A stretch of 64,000 bases of DNA from Halolamina sediminis (GTDB lineage: Archaea; Halobacteriota; Halobacteria; Halobacteriales; Haloferacaceae). How positions within the stretch are numbered: the first letter of the stretch is position 1; each line of letters opens with the position of its first letter. The translations under genes were made by a program, and so were the position numbers. The stretch covers positions 2,356,001 to 2,420,000 of the forward strand of contig NZ_CVUA01000001.1 of the NCBI RefSeq assembly GCF_001282785.1, written 5' to 3'. Shown here in pieces: positions 7,947 through 16,453 of the stretch. Under the pieces are notes generated by a model. It had not been told where the DNA came from, did not search any database, and saw nothing but the letters and a program-made list of their open reading frames with translations.

Positions 7947-9608
7947 ATGGCGTGGACTCCGGGGCTGCCGTCGCTGCTCCTGTTCAGCGTCAGCGCGCTC
8001 TCCGCGCTGCTGGCGCTGGCAGTCCGACGGAACCGGAGCGAGCGCTACGTCGGCGGGTTCGTCGCACTGGTCGCCGTCATCGGGACGTGGACGTTCAGCT
8101 ACGGCGTCCAGCTCGGGTTCGCGGCTCGCGCCGAGCAGCTCGCGTGGTGGCAGCTGACGTTCGCCGTCGCGGGGTTCATCCCCACCGTCTGGCTGCTGTT
8201 CGCGCTGCGCTACGCCGGCAAGGACGAGTGGCTCACTCGCGGCGCCCGCCTGACGATGGTGTCCGAGCCCGCCGTGTTCGCGGCGTTCGTGCTCACCAAC
8301 CCCGGACACGGCGTGATCTGGTCAGAGTTCGGTCTCGCCGCTAACGGGCTCGTCCGCGTGTTCGTGCCGGAGTTCGCGATCGGCTACTACGCCCACATCG
8401 CCTACGCCTACGCGATCATCGGCTTCGGCGTCTACCTCGTCCTCCGGACGGCGGCCCGGTCCTCGAACCTCTACCGCCGACAGGCGGCGACGCTGCTGGC
8501 CGCAGTGGTGCCGCCGATGCTCGCCAACGTCACGTTCACCGTCGGGGCCAGCCCGGTGCCCGGACTCGACCTCACGCCGTTCACGTTCGGCGCGACAGTC
8601 ACGCTGATCGGGATCTCACTGTTCCGGTTCGACCTGCTCGACCGGACGCCGATCGCCCGGGAGGCGGCGCTGGACGTGGTCGGAAACGGGCTGGTCGTCC
8701 TCGACGTCGAGGGGATGGTCGTCGACGCCGACGAGCGCGCGCGGCGAGTGCTGACCCCCGCACCCGTCGCCGGCGACCACATCTCCGCCGTCTTCCCCGA
8801 GACGGCCCTCTCCCAGCTCTCGGGGACGACCGTCGAAGGGGAGACCGAGGGGATTCGCCGGACCTACGAGGTGCGGGTCTCGTCGCTCAGGGACGCCGAG
8901 GAGACGCTCACCGGCTACGCGCTCGTGCTGCGGGACGTGACCGACCGCCGCGCGTACGAACAGCGGCTACAGGTCGCCAACCGCGTGCTCCGGCACAACC
9001 TCCGCAACGACATGAACGTCGTCCACGGCCTCGCCGAGCGGATCGAGTCGGGCGAGGCCGACGATCCGGCGGCGGTCGCGGCGCAGGTCCAGTCGAAAGT
9101 CGACGGCGTGGTCGAGACGAGCGAGAAAGTCCGGGAGATGACTCGGATCGAACCCTCCTCGGTCGAGGCGGCCGAGCCGGTCGACCTCGGGACGGTCGCC
9201 GAGGAGGTCGTCACGCGGTTCGACGCCGACCACGCGACCGTCGAGTACGACCTTCCGCGGACGCACGCGGCCGTCACCGACGAGTCCGCGCTCGCGACCG
9301 CGCTGCGGAACCTCCTCGAAAACGCCGTCGAACACAACGACGGCGACGAGCCGTGGGCGCGGCTAGGGATCGAGGAGGCCGACGGGACGGTCCGGCTCCG
9401 CGTCGACGACGACGGGCCGGGGATCCCGCCGGAGGAGCGGGAGGTGCTCAGACGCGAGGCCGAGACGCCGCTGAAACACAGCCGGGGGCTGGGGCTCTGG
9501 CTCGCCTCCTGGAGCGCCCGCGCGGCCGGCGGCGAACTCAGCATCGAGTCCACGGGGCCGGACGGGACGACAGTCCGGATCGAGTTCCCCGCCGCCGACC
9601 GGGAGTGA
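7947..9608 (+). CDS. Membrane sensor histidine kinase with 7TM-type N-terminal domain
   Basis: A 553-residue kinase. Residues 1-230 hold about seven hydrophobic segments, like the histidine-kinase N-terminal 7TM domain. A PAS-like region (about 235-340) ends in VLRDVTDRRAYEQRL. The phospho-acceptor box is VLRHNLRNDMNVVHG near residue 350. The ATPase has an N box (NLLENAVEHND), a G1 box (DDDGPGIPPEE) and GLGLWL. It probably reads a membrane or small-molecule signal and phosphorylates an unlinked response regulator. It is followed by the hydrolase gene after 44 bases, perhaps in one transcript. Confidence 0.9.
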   Translation: MAWTPGLPSLLLFSVSALSALLALAVRRNRSERYVGGFVALVAVIGTWTFSYGVQLGFAARAEQLAWWQLTFAVAGFIPTVWLLFALRYAGKDEWLTRGARLTMVSEPAVFAAFVLTNPGHGVIWSEFGLAANGLVRVFVPEFAIGYYAHIAYAYAIIGFGVYLVLRTAARSSNLYRRQAATLLAAVVPPMLANVTFTVGASPVPGLDLTPFTFGATVTLIGISLFRFDLLDRTPIAREAALDVVGNGLVVLDVEGMVVDADERARRVLTPAPVAGDHISAVFPETALSQLSGTTVEGETEGIRRTYEVRVSSLRDAEETLTGYALVLRDVTDRRAYEQRLQVANRVLRHNLRNDMNVVHGLAERIESGEADDPAAVAAQVQSKVDGVVETSEKVREMTRIEPSSVEAAEPVDLGTVAEEVVTRFDADHATVEYDLPRTHAAVTDESALATALRNLLENAVEHNDGDEPWARLGIEEADGTVRLRVDDDGPGIPPEEREVLRREAETPLKHSRGLGLWLASWSARAAGGELSIESTGPDGTTVRIEFPAADRE

Positions 9609-9652
9609 CACCGACCGCACAGCCTTTCCCCGCCGGCCGCCCACTGCCGTCC

Positions 9653-10405
9653 ATGCGCGTCACGCTGCTGGGGACGGGGAGCGCCATGCCGCTGCCCGAC
9701 CGCGTCCAGACCGGACTCCTGCTCGAACGCGACGACCGGGCGCTGCTCGTGGACTGCGGCGCCGGCGTCCTCCACCGCCTCTCGGAGTCGCCGGTGGGCT
9801 ACGAGGACGTGTCGACGGTGCTGTTGACCCACCACCATCTCGACCACGTCAGCGACCTGCTCGCGCTGCTGAAGGCGCGGTGGCTCGCCGGCGAGGAGTA
9901 CCTCGAAGTGATCGGGCCCGCGGGGACGAAGGCGCTGGTCGACGACCTGCTCTCGGTCCACGACTACCTCGAGGGGCGGGTCGACCTCTCGATCCGGGAA
10001 GTGAGCGCCGGCAGCGAGTTCGAGGCCGCCGGCTTCGAGATCGCGACCCACGAGACCGTCCACTCGATGGACTGTCTCGCCTACCGGTTCGCGAGCGAGG
10101 GGAGCGACGGCGAGTTCACGTTCGGCGCCGACGGCGAAGCAAGCGCATCGATCGCCCGCTTCGCCGCCGGCTCGGAGGTGCTGCTCCACGACTGCTCGTT
10201 CCCCGACGAGGTGGACGTGGACAACCACCCGACCCCGACGCAGTTGGGCGAGGCGCTCGCCGGGACCGACATCGACCGGCTGCTACTCACGCACCTCTAC
10301 CCCCACACCGAGGGGAAACACGACGAGATGATCGAGAGCATCGAGCGCGCCGGCTTCGACGGCGACGTGTCGGTCGCCGAGGACGGGATGCGCTTCGAAG
10401 TATGA
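9653..10405 (+). CDS. Metallo-beta-lactamase fold hydrolase, RNase Z-like
   Basis: A 250-residue protein of the RNase Z / ElaC-like branch. It shows LLGTGSAMPLPDR at residues 4-16, the zinc motif THHHLDHVSDL near residue 62 (HxHxDH), HETVHSM, LLHDCSF and a late LLTHLYPH. The GTGS...P start and THxHxDH motif fit tRNA 3'-processing enzymes or related phosphodiesterases. It lacks an obvious exosite arm and is shorter than classical RNase Z, so a general phosphodiesterase or arylsulfatase-like role is possible. The stop overlaps the next start (ATGA), so the two genes are co-translated. Confidence 0.85.
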   Translation: MRVTLLGTGSAMPLPDRVQTGLLLERDDRALLVDCGAGVLHRLSESPVGYEDVSTVLLTHHHLDHVSDLLALLKARWLAGEEYLEVIGPAGTKALVDDLLSVHDYLEGRVDLSIREVSAGSEFEAAGFEIATHETVHSMDCLAYRFASEGSDGEFTFGADGEASASIARFAAGSEVLLHDCSFPDEVDVDNHPTPTQLGEALAGTDIDRLLLTHLYPHTEGKHDEMIESIERAGFDGDVSVAEDGMRFEV

Positions 10406-11052
10406 CGATGAGGCCCGACGACGTGAGCGACGAGGACGCGTACGACCGCCTCCGTGAGGACGAGTACCTCGGCCCGATCGTCGCCGAGGTCGGCCCCGTC
10501 TCGATCGACCCCGCCGAGGACGCCTTCGAGCGCCTGATCGTCTCGATCCTCCGCCAGCAGGTGTCGATGGCGTCGGCGGCGGCGACCCGGGAGCGCCTGT
10601 TCGACGCGATCGCGGTGACCCCCGAGGGGATCCGTGCGGCCGACAACGAGATCCTGCGCGACGCCGGGCTCTCCCGGCAGAAAACACGGTACGTCAACGA
10701 GATCGCCGACGCGTTCGCCGAGGAAGGGTGGAGCCGCGACGAGTTCGCGGCGATGGGCGACGACGAGGTGCGCGAGACGCTCACCGGGATCACCGGCGTC
10801 GGCCCGTGGACCGCCGACATGTTCCTGCTGTTCGTGCTCGGCCGCCCCGACGTGTTCCCCGTGGGCGACCTCGGCGTCCGGGAGGGGCTGCAGACGCTCG
10901 TGGATCACCACGACGGGGAGCCCGAGATGACCCGCGGAGAGATGCGCGAGTTCGCGGCGCGCTGGGCGCCGGTGCGGAGCTACGCGGCGCTGTACCTCTG
11001 GCAGGTCGAGGAGGAGCTCGGGGAGCGAGCCGGCGACGTGGTCCCGGAGTGA
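10402..11052 (+). CDS. DNA-3-methyladenine glycosylase, HhH-GPD family
   Basis: A 216-residue AlkA-like base-excision glycosylase. The N-terminal helix bundle includes FERLIVSILRQQVSMASA. The helix-hairpin-helix plus Gly/Pro loop is LTGITGVGPWTADMFLLF near residue 133, and the catalytic Asp lies in DVFPVGDLGVREG. It excises alkylated purines. It lacks the large N-terminal domain of E. coli AlkA, as usual for archaeal forms. ATG 10402 overlaps the upstream TGA by 4 bases. Confidence 0.9.
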   Translation: MTMRPDDVSDEDAYDRLREDEYLGPIVAEVGPVSIDPAEDAFERLIVSILRQQVSMASAAATRERLFDAIAVTPEGIRAADNEILRDAGLSRQKTRYVNEIADAFAEEGWSRDEFAAMGDDEVRETLTGITGVGPWTADMFLLFVLGRPDVFPVGDLGVREGLQTLVDHHDGEPEMTRGEMREFAARWAPVRSYAALYLWQVEEELGERAGDVVPE

Positions 11053-11083
11053 AGGCGACCGATACCGGACGAGAGCGTGGACC

Positions 11084-11743
11084 CTAGCGATCCTGCCCGG
11101 ACGGATCGAACGACGCCCAGTCACGGGACTGCCCGGACAGACCGCGCGCACGGAGTTCGGGGCCGTCGTCACCCTCGCGGACGTCGATCCGGCCGCTACA
11201 GAACTGTGAGAGCGTCCTCACGGCCCGGTCGTCGTGGATCGCTGGGTCGATCAGCAGCACGCCGAGGCCGTCGAGCGCGTCGATGCGCCCGACGAGCGTG
11301 TGGACGAACCGCGAGACCGTCTTGAGGTCGCCGAAGGAGAGCAGCGTCGACAGCGAGAACAGCCCCGTACGGACGCGCTCGATTCCGGAGCGCTGGAACT
11401 CGCGGTGGACGTCGGAGTAGCGCATCCCGATCCCCGTCAGGTCCGAGGGGCCCGACACCGGGAGTACCCGCGCCGGCACGTCCGCGTCCTCGTCGCCGAC
11501 GCAGTCGAGGATCGCCGTGCTGTCGGTGGTGAGCTCTAGCCCCACGTGCTCACAGTCGGCGGCGATGCGCCGCGAGCGGCGGTTGGTGGTGACGACGATC
11601 GCCCCCTCGCCGGACGGGCCGGCGAGCAGGCTGAGGCCGAGTTCGCGCGCTCCCGAGTGGGCCGGGCCGGCCAACAGGATCGTCGTCCCCGGCCGGATCT
11701 GGTCGACCGGGAGCCCCGAGAACGCGTAGCCGTCGTCACTCAT
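11084..11743 (-). CDS. KaiC/RecA-superfamily ATPase-like protein with degenerate P-loop (DUF7504-like)
   Basis: A 219-residue protein starting MSDDGYAFSGLPVDQIRPGT, then TTILLAGPAHSGARELGLSLL. This last segment is in the place of a Walker A motif but lacks the GxGKT lysine. VVTTNRRSRR and GVLLIDPAIHD (Walker B-like) follow. Haloarchaea carry many such KaiC/RAD55-like proteins beside response regulators. ATP binding is doubtful given the altered P-loop. The start at 11743 was chosen over an upstream ATG because it begins the conserved fold and overlaps the upstream stop by 8 bases. Confidence 0.7.
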   Translation of the reverse strand: MSDDGYAFSGLPVDQIRPGTTILLAGPAHSGARELGLSLLAGPSGEGAIVVTTNRRSRRIAADCEHVGLELTTDSTAILDCVGDEDADVPARVLPVSGPSDLTGIGMRYSDVHREFQRSGIERVRTGLFSLSTLLSFGDLKTVSRFVHTLVGRIDALDGLGVLLIDPAIHDDRAVRTLSQFCSGRIDVREGDDGPELRARGLSGQSRDWASFDPSGQDR

Positions 11744-12620
11744 CGGCGGCCTCCGTCTCCCGTCGGTCACGACGGAGCGTCAGCTGGTCCATCGCCTCCG
11801 CGCCAAGCAGTTCGAGCAGCTCCTGCTCGCGCGTCGAGAACGCCCGCGGCTCGTCGTCGTAGATGCAGAACGTGCCGATCGCATCGCCCTCGGGCGTCCG
11901 GAGCGAGGCGCTGGCGTAGAAGCGGATGTTCGTGGCCTGCAACCCCTCGTTCTCCTCGAACCGCGGGTCCGCCCGGACGTCCTCGATCACGGTCACGTCG
12001 TCGTCGAGGATCGCGTACGTACAGACGGTGTCCTCGCGGTCCATCGGTTCGAGCGAGATGCCGTGACAGGCGAGGAAGCGCTGTTCGTGGGCGTCGATCA
12101 GCCCGACCGCGGCGGCGTCGACGCCGAACAGCTCGGTCGCGATCTCGGTGAGTCGGTCGAACGACTCGCCCAGCGCGTCCGGCTCGACGGCGTAGCGCTC
12201 CAGCGCGGCCAGTCGGGCCTCCTCGTTCTCCGGCAGCGGGTACGCCGTCTGACTCTGGAACGCGACGGCGTGCTCGACGAGGTCAAGGAGCTCCGCACGG
12301 GCCTCCGGCGCGTCCTTCGGCACGTACTCGACCACGATGTCGCCGAACGCGGCGGTGTCGATCTCCTCGATCGACACGTCGGTGAACAGGAAACAGGGGG
12401 TGTCGGGGACGGTCTCACGGATCTCCCGGGCGAGCTCCAGCCCGGTCCCGTCGGGTAGCGACTGGTCGGCCACGAGCGCGTCGAGATCGTCGCCCACCCG
12501 GTCTCTCGCGGCCGCGATCGTCGCCGCTTCCGCAACGGTGAATCCGGCGTCCTCCAGCGTCTCGGCCGTCGCCTCCCGCGAGGCGGCGTCCGAATCGACA
12601 CAGAGCAGCATACGCACCAC
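11736..12620 (-). CDS. Receiver-GAF signalling protein
   Basis: A 294-residue protein. Residues 1-125 form a CheY-like receiver (MLLCVDSD with acidic pocket, VADQSLPDGTG with the phospho-acceptor Asp, FLFTD, YVPKD with the conserved Lys). Residues about 140-285 form a GAF domain (FGVDAAAVGLIDAHEQRFLA, then DDVTVIEDVRADPRF, FYASASLRTPEG, IGTFCIYDDEPR). There is no output kinase or DNA-binding domain, so it likely passes a signal to a partner. The overlapping downstream KaiC-like gene is the natural candidate. Confidence 0.88.
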   Translation of the reverse strand: MVRMLLCVDSDAASREATAETLEDAGFTVAEAATIAAARDRVGDDLDALVADQSLPDGTGLELAREIRETVPDTPCFLFTDVSIEEIDTAAFGDIVVEYVPKDAPEARAELLDLVEHAVAFQSQTAYPLPENEEARLAALERYAVEPDALGESFDRLTEIATELFGVDAAAVGLIDAHEQRFLACHGISLEPMDREDTVCTYAILDDDVTVIEDVRADPRFEENEGLQATNIRFYASASLRTPEGDAIGTFCIYDDEPRAFSTREQELLELLGAEAMDQLTLRRDRRETEAADE

Positions 12621-12653
12621 TCAGGGGGGTGGGGTTAGGAAACTGATGATCGA

Positions 12654-13229
12654 TCAAGCGGGCGTCCGCTCGGCGATATCGACGAGAACCTCGTCCAGCG
12701 CGCCGACCAGGTCCCGGTCGCGCGGCCCGTCGGTCCAGGTCCGGCGGTACGTCACCGTTCGGTTCTCGAACGTCACGCCGACGAGCAGATCGGGGTCCGG
12801 GTCGCTGTCGGCCGCTCCCTGATTCTCGAACGCGTCGTCGAAGGCCTCGCTGGCCTCCCAGTCGAGCCACGTCGGCTCGGCGTCGTCGCCCAGCAGCGCG
12901 ATCGCCCGGTTAGCGGCCAGCCAGTCGGCGGCCTGTTCGGCCGCGACATCGGTATCCCCGGACAGGAGCAGGAGGTCGGCGTTGTCGGTCGTGCTTACCG
13001 TCGGGACCTCCTCGTGGAGCGTGAGATCGACGCCGTCGGCGACGTACGTCAGCGTCTGGTGGAGTTCGTCGAAGACGAGTTCCTCGGAGGTGTTGCCGGG
13101 GGTCGGAAGGCTCGAACAGCCGGCGACGGCGGCCGTGACGGTGGCGCTGATGGCGGCGAGAGCGCGGCGGCGGGGGAGGGAGTCGTGCTGTATGGGGCGC
13201 GGTTCGTTCGGGGCAGATAAAGGCGTCAC
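12654..13229 (-). CDS. Twin-arginine lipoprotein, unknown function
   Basis: A 191-residue protein starting at a GTG. An n-region of about 20 residues leads to LPRRRALAAISATVTAAVAGC, read as a Tat signal with a lipobox Cys at about residue 38. The mature part is acidic, without a recognised domain, and likely sits on the outer face of the membrane. No in-frame ATG exists near the signal, so GTG 13229 is the only reasonable start. That codon lies inside a perfect 10-base inverted repeat (see 13227-13254). Confidence 0.65.
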   Translation of the reverse strand: MTPLSAPNEPRPIQHDSLPRRRALAAISATVTAAVAGCSSLPTPGNTSEELVFDELHQTLTYVADGVDLTLHEEVPTVSTTDNADLLLLSGDTDVAAEQAADWLAANRAIALLGDDAEPTWLDWEASEAFDDAFENQGAADSDPDPDLLVGVTFENRTVTYRRTWTDGPRDRDLVGALDEVLVDIAERTPA

Positions 13230-13254
13230 TCAAACGCAAAGAGCCGTTTGAGTG
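13227..13254. promoter_or_regulatory. 10-base perfect inverted repeat over a start codon
   Basis: CACTCAAACG and CGTTTGAGTG are separated by 8 bases. The left arm contains the GTG start of the lipoprotein gene (minus strand). It could be an operator, a hairpin affecting translation, or the boundary of the adjacent island. Function is inferred only. Confidence 0.5.
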
Positions 13255-13257
13255 TCA

Positions 13258-13390
13258 GCGTGGCACGAAATCGGCGGAGTCGAACCGCGGGAACTTCGCT
13301 ATCGCTCGTTCTCTGGGTTCAGAATCTGCCAGCCGAACAGTTCGGTCTCTCGCCGTCGTTTGGAGCAGTCGGATTGGCCCTAGCGGGGAC
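13258..13390. repeat. Degenerate tRNA-end cassette (distal attachment-site remnant)
   Basis: This stretch aligns by eye with 17881-18000, the 3' flank of the CAU tRNA. Both have GGCGGA..TGAACC-like, then an inverted copy ending ATC(T/C)GCCAGCCGAACAGTTCG, then CTCTCGC, then GGCCCT(A/G)GCGG. About 21-22 bases around CCAGCCGAACAGTTCG are almost identical. It marks the far end of the relic island. The rest of the gap to 13492 shows no gene. Confidence 0.65.
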
Positions 13391-13492
13391 AATCCAGAAT
13401 CTTCGGGGGAGTCAGCCATACGCTCCACGGCAATACGGGTTCTCACGAGCCTGCGTAGATCACCCGATATTCCGGCTTCAGGGTAACAACCC

Positions 13493-13567
13493 ATGTCCGA
13501 CGCTCTCGAACCCCTCGATCCGCGAACTGCGAAGGAAATGTATCTCGATCTCTGGTCTATGTATTGA
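13493..13567 (+). pseudogene. N-terminal stub of a tyrosine-type integrase
   Basis: An ATG opens a 24-codon frame reading MSDALEPLDPRTAKEMYLDL before a TGA. This closely resembles the first residues of haloarchaeal phage/plasmid integrases (SAM-like N-terminal domain). The rest of the gene is gone and the stub runs into the 3' end of the opposing kinase gene. It supports past integration next to the tRNA-derived repeat. Confidence 0.6.
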
Positions 13568-16070
13568 ATGGTAGTTGAAGCGTAACCACACTCCCGGTGG
13601 GTTCAGCGTCGTTGAATCGGATATCGCCATCTATTCGAGACACGATCCGCTTGACGAGCCACAGCCCCATCCCGCTACTGTGTGTCAACGAACCGATGTC
13701 TGTTTCCCCTGAAATCACGCTTCGTTCTTCCGGTGGGATTCCCGGTCCGTTATCTGTAACGTGGAGTTCAACGACCGTCTCGTGCTTCGTTGCCGTTACC
13801 CCCACTTTTGCTGGGCCGTCGCCGGTATGGACGATCGCGTTCTCGACGAGTTCTTCGATAGCCCGTTGTAACTCTGGAATCGATAGGAGCTGTACGTCCG
13901 CCGGGACGTCGACTGTAATCTCTGCGGCCGGATGCTCCGCCGTTACACGTTCGACAGCGGAACCCACGACGTCGGCGAGGTTGAGGTGTATTGGATCCGA
14001 CTGGTTTGAGAGGATTTCAACGATCTCGCGCTGCTTATCCGTCTGTTCGAGGAGACGACCGGCCACTCTTTCGATCGTCGTGGCTACCTCAACCACTTCA
14101 CCCGAACCCTGGGCTTGAAGCATCTCCGCGTGGCCCAGAATCACGTTCAGTTCGTTGTGAAGGGTATGCCGTAGCATCCGATCGAGGGACACAATATGTT
14201 GTTCCCGCTCGATCTGATCGGTCAGATCACGCATCGTCGCAACGATCCCCTCAACGTGGCCAGTGTCGCCTTCGAGTGGGTAATATCGGATGTCAAACGT
14301 CCTGTCTGCTCGTTCCGGCCGTGGTCGCGTCATCCGGTACTGGACAATCTCGCCGTTGAACGCTCGCTCCAGGTAAGGTTCGACCGTTTCGTAGGTATCC
14401 GGACCGATTCCGTCGTCGAGCATCAGTTCGGTCAGCGACTCGGTGTCGAGGTCGTGGAAGTCGCGGTATGCCTCGTTGGCAAAGAGGTAGTGTTTTTCTT
14501 CGTCTATTGCGGCGATTAACTCCTTGGCACCTTCAACCGCGGATTCGTACTGTCGAAGCCGGAACTCCCGCTCCTTACGGTCAGTGATGTCCTGCTGGAT
14601 GGCGACGTACGCTTCGATTTCTCCGTCGTCGTCAGTCAATGGGGCGATCGTCTGGTGGGCATAGTACACGTCACCTGATTTCCGGCGGTCCTGGATCTCT
14701 TCCTCCCAAACGTTTCCGCTGGCGATGGTCGCCCACAACCGGTCGTAGTACTCGTCGGACATCTCGCCGGAGTGGAGAACGTGCGGCGTCTGGCCGACGA
14801 CCTCGTCGCTGTCGTAGCCGGTGACCCGTTCGAAGGCCGGATTCACGTACGTGATGGTCCCGTCCGGAGCAGTCATATAGATCGCGTGGCCGGCCGATTC
14901 GACCGCTCGCTGGAACCGACGAAGCATCTGCTGGTACTCGACGCGTTCGGTCACGTCCTCTTGGAACCCGACGTAGTGTGTGACCTCACGCATATCGTCG
15001 GTAACCGGGGCAATCGTCACGCGGTTCCAGAACTCCGTGCCGTCCTTGCGGTAGTTCCGCAGTTCCACGGTCACGGGTTCTTCGGCGTCGAGGGCCTCAC
15101 GCATCTCGGCGACTGGGCGAGGGTCGGTGTTCTCACCTTGGAGGAATCGACAGTTCCGATCGAGTGCCTCTTCTTGCCGATAGCCAGTCAGTTCAGAGAA
15201 CTTGTCGTTCGCGTAGATGACCGGATTGTCCGGTTCGGTGGCGTCAGCTATCGTGATGCCGACGGGCGCTTCGTCGATGGCCCGATTCGTGAGGCGCAGT
15301 TCCCGCTTTCGTTCTCGACGGTCGCTAACATCCCGGAGAACGAGGATGACCGCCGGTACTTCCGTCCACGTTACCTTGACTGCGGTAATCTCAACCGGGG
15401 TATGTATCCCGTTCGCAGCGATGAGCTTCCCGTTACGGTGGTCGAGAGTTCGAGAGCCTGACTGTACTGCATCAAGGAGATCACTGATTGGAGTGCCGTC
15501 GTCTGAGAGGAGAACGTCCGCTACGGAGTCGTTCGATATCTGGCTCCGGTCGCCATCGTAAATTTCGGTTACGCCAGTATCGTTGAGATACGCTATCTCA
15601 CCGTCTCGAACGATTCCAACGATGTCGTGTGCAGCGTTGAGGAGTGTTTTCGCTCGTCCTTCCGTATCGACGGTGTCACGCTGGTTGCGGTAGTATCTGA
15701 CTGCACCGGTGATGAGCGTCGCAAGGCGATCCCACTGTTTTTCGTGACGTTCCTTGATGAGATAGTCGGTGACCCCGGCCGAGATGGCGCGACTGGCGAC
15801 CCCTTCACTCCCCTCGCTCGTGAATAGGATGAATGGAAGTGTCGGAGCTTGGGCACGCACGGCTTCAAGGAACGCGACGCCATCCGTGTCCGGAAGGTCG
15901 TGATCGCTGATTACGCAATCGACCTGCGTCTCTCTGTCCAACACGTCGATCGCCTCCCCGACCGACGTTGCGGAGACGACCTGAATATCGCCGTGCTCCG
16001 GAAGCACGCGTTCACAGGCGGCGGTGAATTCCTTGTCAGCCGTGACTGTCAGGACGCTAATTGGGTCCAC
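13557..16070 (-). CDS. Hybrid receiver / multi-PAS / histidine kinase with a LOV-type PAS
   Basis: An 837-residue protein with a GTG start at 16070. The domain order is: CheY-like receiver, 1-125 (ISDHDLPDTDG, FTSEGS, LIKER); PAS 1, about 140-255; PAS 2, about 260-380; PAS 3, about 385-505; PAS 4, about 510-630; kinase, about 635-837. The kinase H box is MLRHTLHNELNVILGH, the N box LVENAIVHTGD and the G box DNGPGIPPEE with GMGLWL. PAS 2 contains RNCRFLQGENTD, the flavin-cysteine core of LOV blue-light sensors. The coding sequence is visibly richer in A and T than its neighbours and lies inside the relic island, so it was probably acquired. No response regulator is adjacent. Confidence 0.9.
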   Translation of the reverse strand: MDPISVLTVTADKEFTAACERVLPEHGDIQVVSATSVGEAIDVLDRETQVDCVISDHDLPDTDGVAFLEAVRAQAPTLPFILFTSEGSEGVASRAISAGVTDYLIKERHEKQWDRLATLITGAVRYYRNQRDTVDTEGRAKTLLNAAHDIVGIVRDGEIAYLNDTGVTEIYDGDRSQISNDSVADVLLSDDGTPISDLLDAVQSGSRTLDHRNGKLIAANGIHTPVEITAVKVTWTEVPAVILVLRDVSDRRERKRELRLTNRAIDEAPVGITIADATEPDNPVIYANDKFSELTGYRQEEALDRNCRFLQGENTDPRPVAEMREALDAEEPVTVELRNYRKDGTEFWNRVTIAPVTDDMREVTHYVGFQEDVTERVEYQQMLRRFQRAVESAGHAIYMTAPDGTITYVNPAFERVTGYDSDEVVGQTPHVLHSGEMSDEYYDRLWATIASGNVWEEEIQDRRKSGDVYYAHQTIAPLTDDDGEIEAYVAIQQDITDRKEREFRLRQYESAVEGAKELIAAIDEEKHYLFANEAYRDFHDLDTESLTELMLDDGIGPDTYETVEPYLERAFNGEIVQYRMTRPRPERADRTFDIRYYPLEGDTGHVEGIVATMRDLTDQIEREQHIVSLDRMLRHTLHNELNVILGHAEMLQAQGSGEVVEVATTIERVAGRLLEQTDKQREIVEILSNQSDPIHLNLADVVGSAVERVTAEHPAAEITVDVPADVQLLSIPELQRAIEELVENAIVHTGDGPAKVGVTATKHETVVELHVTDNGPGIPPEERSVISGETDIGSLTHSSGMGLWLVKRIVSRIDGDIRFNDAEPTGSVVTLQLPFNT

Positions 16071-16242
16071 CGTTCTAGGTACTAACTAGTCCCTGTCTCT
16101 CAATCAATGTGGCTATCCTCTGTCTGGGATATTTGAGCGTGTCATAGAAACATTTTCACGAAATTTGCTTCCTCGATATTCGGCTGAATCACCCGATCAT
16201 TAACTGTGCCTATCGGTGCCAAACGTGGGAATTCACGCGCAT

Positions 16243-16353
16243 TTAGATGATATCGAAGTACTGGAGACCAGCGATTAGCAGGATGGAACCAACTAGTACG
16301 AGTTTCATTACCCAAGACGGGACGTCTTTTCGAATTCTGAAAGCCCAGTCCAT
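16243..16353 (-). CDS. 36-residue single-helix membrane peptide
   Basis: ATG at 16353, stop at 16243-16245. The peptide begins MDWAFRIRKDVPSW and continues into one strongly hydrophobic helix, VMKLVLVGSILLIAGLQYF, ending in DII. The positive n-side and single helix suggest a membrane-anchored micropeptide. A strong AT-rich TATA (rc TTATAATAA, about 16375-16384) lies about 26 bases upstream, exactly right for a leaderless transcript. The rest of 16071-16453 is AT-rich with no other gene visible. Confidence 0.6.
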   Translation of the reverse strand: MDWAFRIRKDVPSWVMKLVLVGSILLIAGLQYFDII

Positions 16354-16374
16354 ACGGACGAATAGTGTGCCCGA

Positions 16375-16384
16375 TTATTATAAG
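16375..16384 (-). promoter_or_regulatory. TATA box for the 36-residue peptide
   Basis: On the minus strand this reads CTTATAATAA, centred about 26 bases before the ATG at 16353. It is the most A/T-rich promoter-like element in the region. Confidence 0.55.
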
Positions 16385-16453
16385 TGAGGCACCAATAACA
16401 CGTATATTCGAACTGAACGCCGTATAGAAACCCTCTACTTAGCGATTCGAGTA

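Noticed and set aside
13248-13574. A 108-residue plus-strand protein in the island edge
   Set aside because: Its frame crosses the degenerate tRNA-like repeat and reads the integrase stub out of frame; its composition shows no protein-like pattern.
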